This document shows, in pieces, positions 19,765-19,998 of a DNA stretch of 19,998 nucleotides. Below the pieces are notes generated by a model, which saw only the letters and a list, made by a program, of their open reading frames with translations, searched no databases and was not told where the DNA came from. The position numbers were made by a program, and so were the translations under genes. The DNA comes from Gammaproteobacteria bacterium (GTDB lineage: Bacteria > Pseudomonadota > Gammaproteobacteria > S144-34): positions 1-19,998 of the forward strand of contig WGBS01000164.1 of assembly GCA_015494165.1 (NCBI GenBank). Direction: 5' to 3'. Each line of letters begins with the position of its first letter. The first letter of the stretch is position 1.

Positions 19765-19998
19765 GGCAGCTCCCAGCGCTCGTGCTGCTGCTCGCCCTGG
19801 GGCCGGCAGCGGCCGCAGGGCACGAGGCCGCGCGGCGGGCGGTGCCCGTGACGGTCACGGCCGCAGCCGCGCGCGACCTGCCGGAGACCGCGCGCAGCGT
19901 CGGGCGTGTGCGCGCGCCGCGGCTCGCCACGGTGGCGGCCGAGGTCGCCGGCGCGGTCGCCGCGGTCAAGGTGGAGGTGGGCGAGGCCGTGCGCGCGG
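19761..19998 (+). CDS. RND efflux membrane fusion (periplasmic adaptor) protein, 5' end only
   Basis: The first 79 codons are present and the gene runs off the right edge. GTG 19761 overlaps the TetR stop (GTGA) and has GGGGGAGG about 7 nt upstream. The product begins with a signal peptide (VRQLPALVLLLALGPAAAAG), then VPVTVTAAAARDLPETARSVG and VAAEVAGAVAAVKVEVGEAV. This is the beta-hairpin/lipoyl-type pattern (...G-x-V...AEVAG.V..V.V..GE.V) of HlyD/AcrA-family adaptors. No lipobox Cys is seen, so it is probably not lipidated. The RND transporter gene is expected further to the right. Substrate unknown. Confidence 0.85.
   Translation, partial: MRQLPALVLLLALGPAAAAGHEAARRAVPVTVTAAAARDLPETARSVGRVRAPRLATVAAEVAGAVAAVKVEVGEAVRA

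Overview
The window comes from a very GC-rich Gram-negative chromosome. Gene content (Kdo and lipid A genes, Lol lipoprotein export, ComEC, SfsA) and gene order point to a gammaproteobacterium. From general knowledge the order ptp - kdsB - ycaR - lpxK - exbD - exbB - comEC - DUF2062 - lolD - lolC resembles Pseudomonas. A Chromatiales/Ectothiorhodospiraceae-like host is my guess, not something the sequence proves. I see no IS element, prophage, tRNA, rRNA or CRISPR array.

Region 1 (1-8858, mostly minus strand) is an envelope-biogenesis block. Reading leftward it holds comEC, then exbB, exbD, msbA, a divergent Kdo-transferase-like gene and lpxK, each overlapping the next by 1-17 nt. Next come ycaR and kdsB. 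The 5' end of a low-molecular-weight protein tyrosine phosphatase runs off the left edge. A small plus-strand gene (184-480) interrupts the block between kdsB and the phosphatase. A promoter-like sequence sits over the end of comEC, ahead of exbB.

Region 2 (8859-11380) has a DUF2062 membrane protein divergent from comEC, and a minus-strand lolC/lolD pair for release of lipoproteins from the inner membrane.

Region 3 (11381-11975) is a 595-bp non-coding stretch. It holds two tandem copies of a module made of two small hairpins, one REP-like, followed by a heptamer array of the form CCCGTNN. The copies have 14 and 4 array units. A relative of this module, folded into a 25-bp inverted repeat, occurs at 18932-19073.

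Region 4 (11976-14223, minus) holds sfsA and a trypsin-fold serine peptidase with an N-terminal pro-domain-like segment. A 76-residue protein that looks like a free-standing copy of that segment follows.

Region 5 (14330-18868, plus) holds a small secreted BamE/SmpA-like protein, the two-step agmatine-to-putrescine pathway (agmatine deiminase and N-carbamoylputrescine amidase), an unusual type I-beta DAHP synthase, a Crp/Fnr-family regulator and a DUF2892 membrane protein. It closes with a strong intrinsic terminator.

Region 6 (18932-19998) holds the second repeat locus, then a TetR-family repressor whose own promoter carries a 16-bp palindromic operator between the -35 and -10. The start of an RND-efflux membrane fusion protein overlaps the repressor gene and runs off the right edge.
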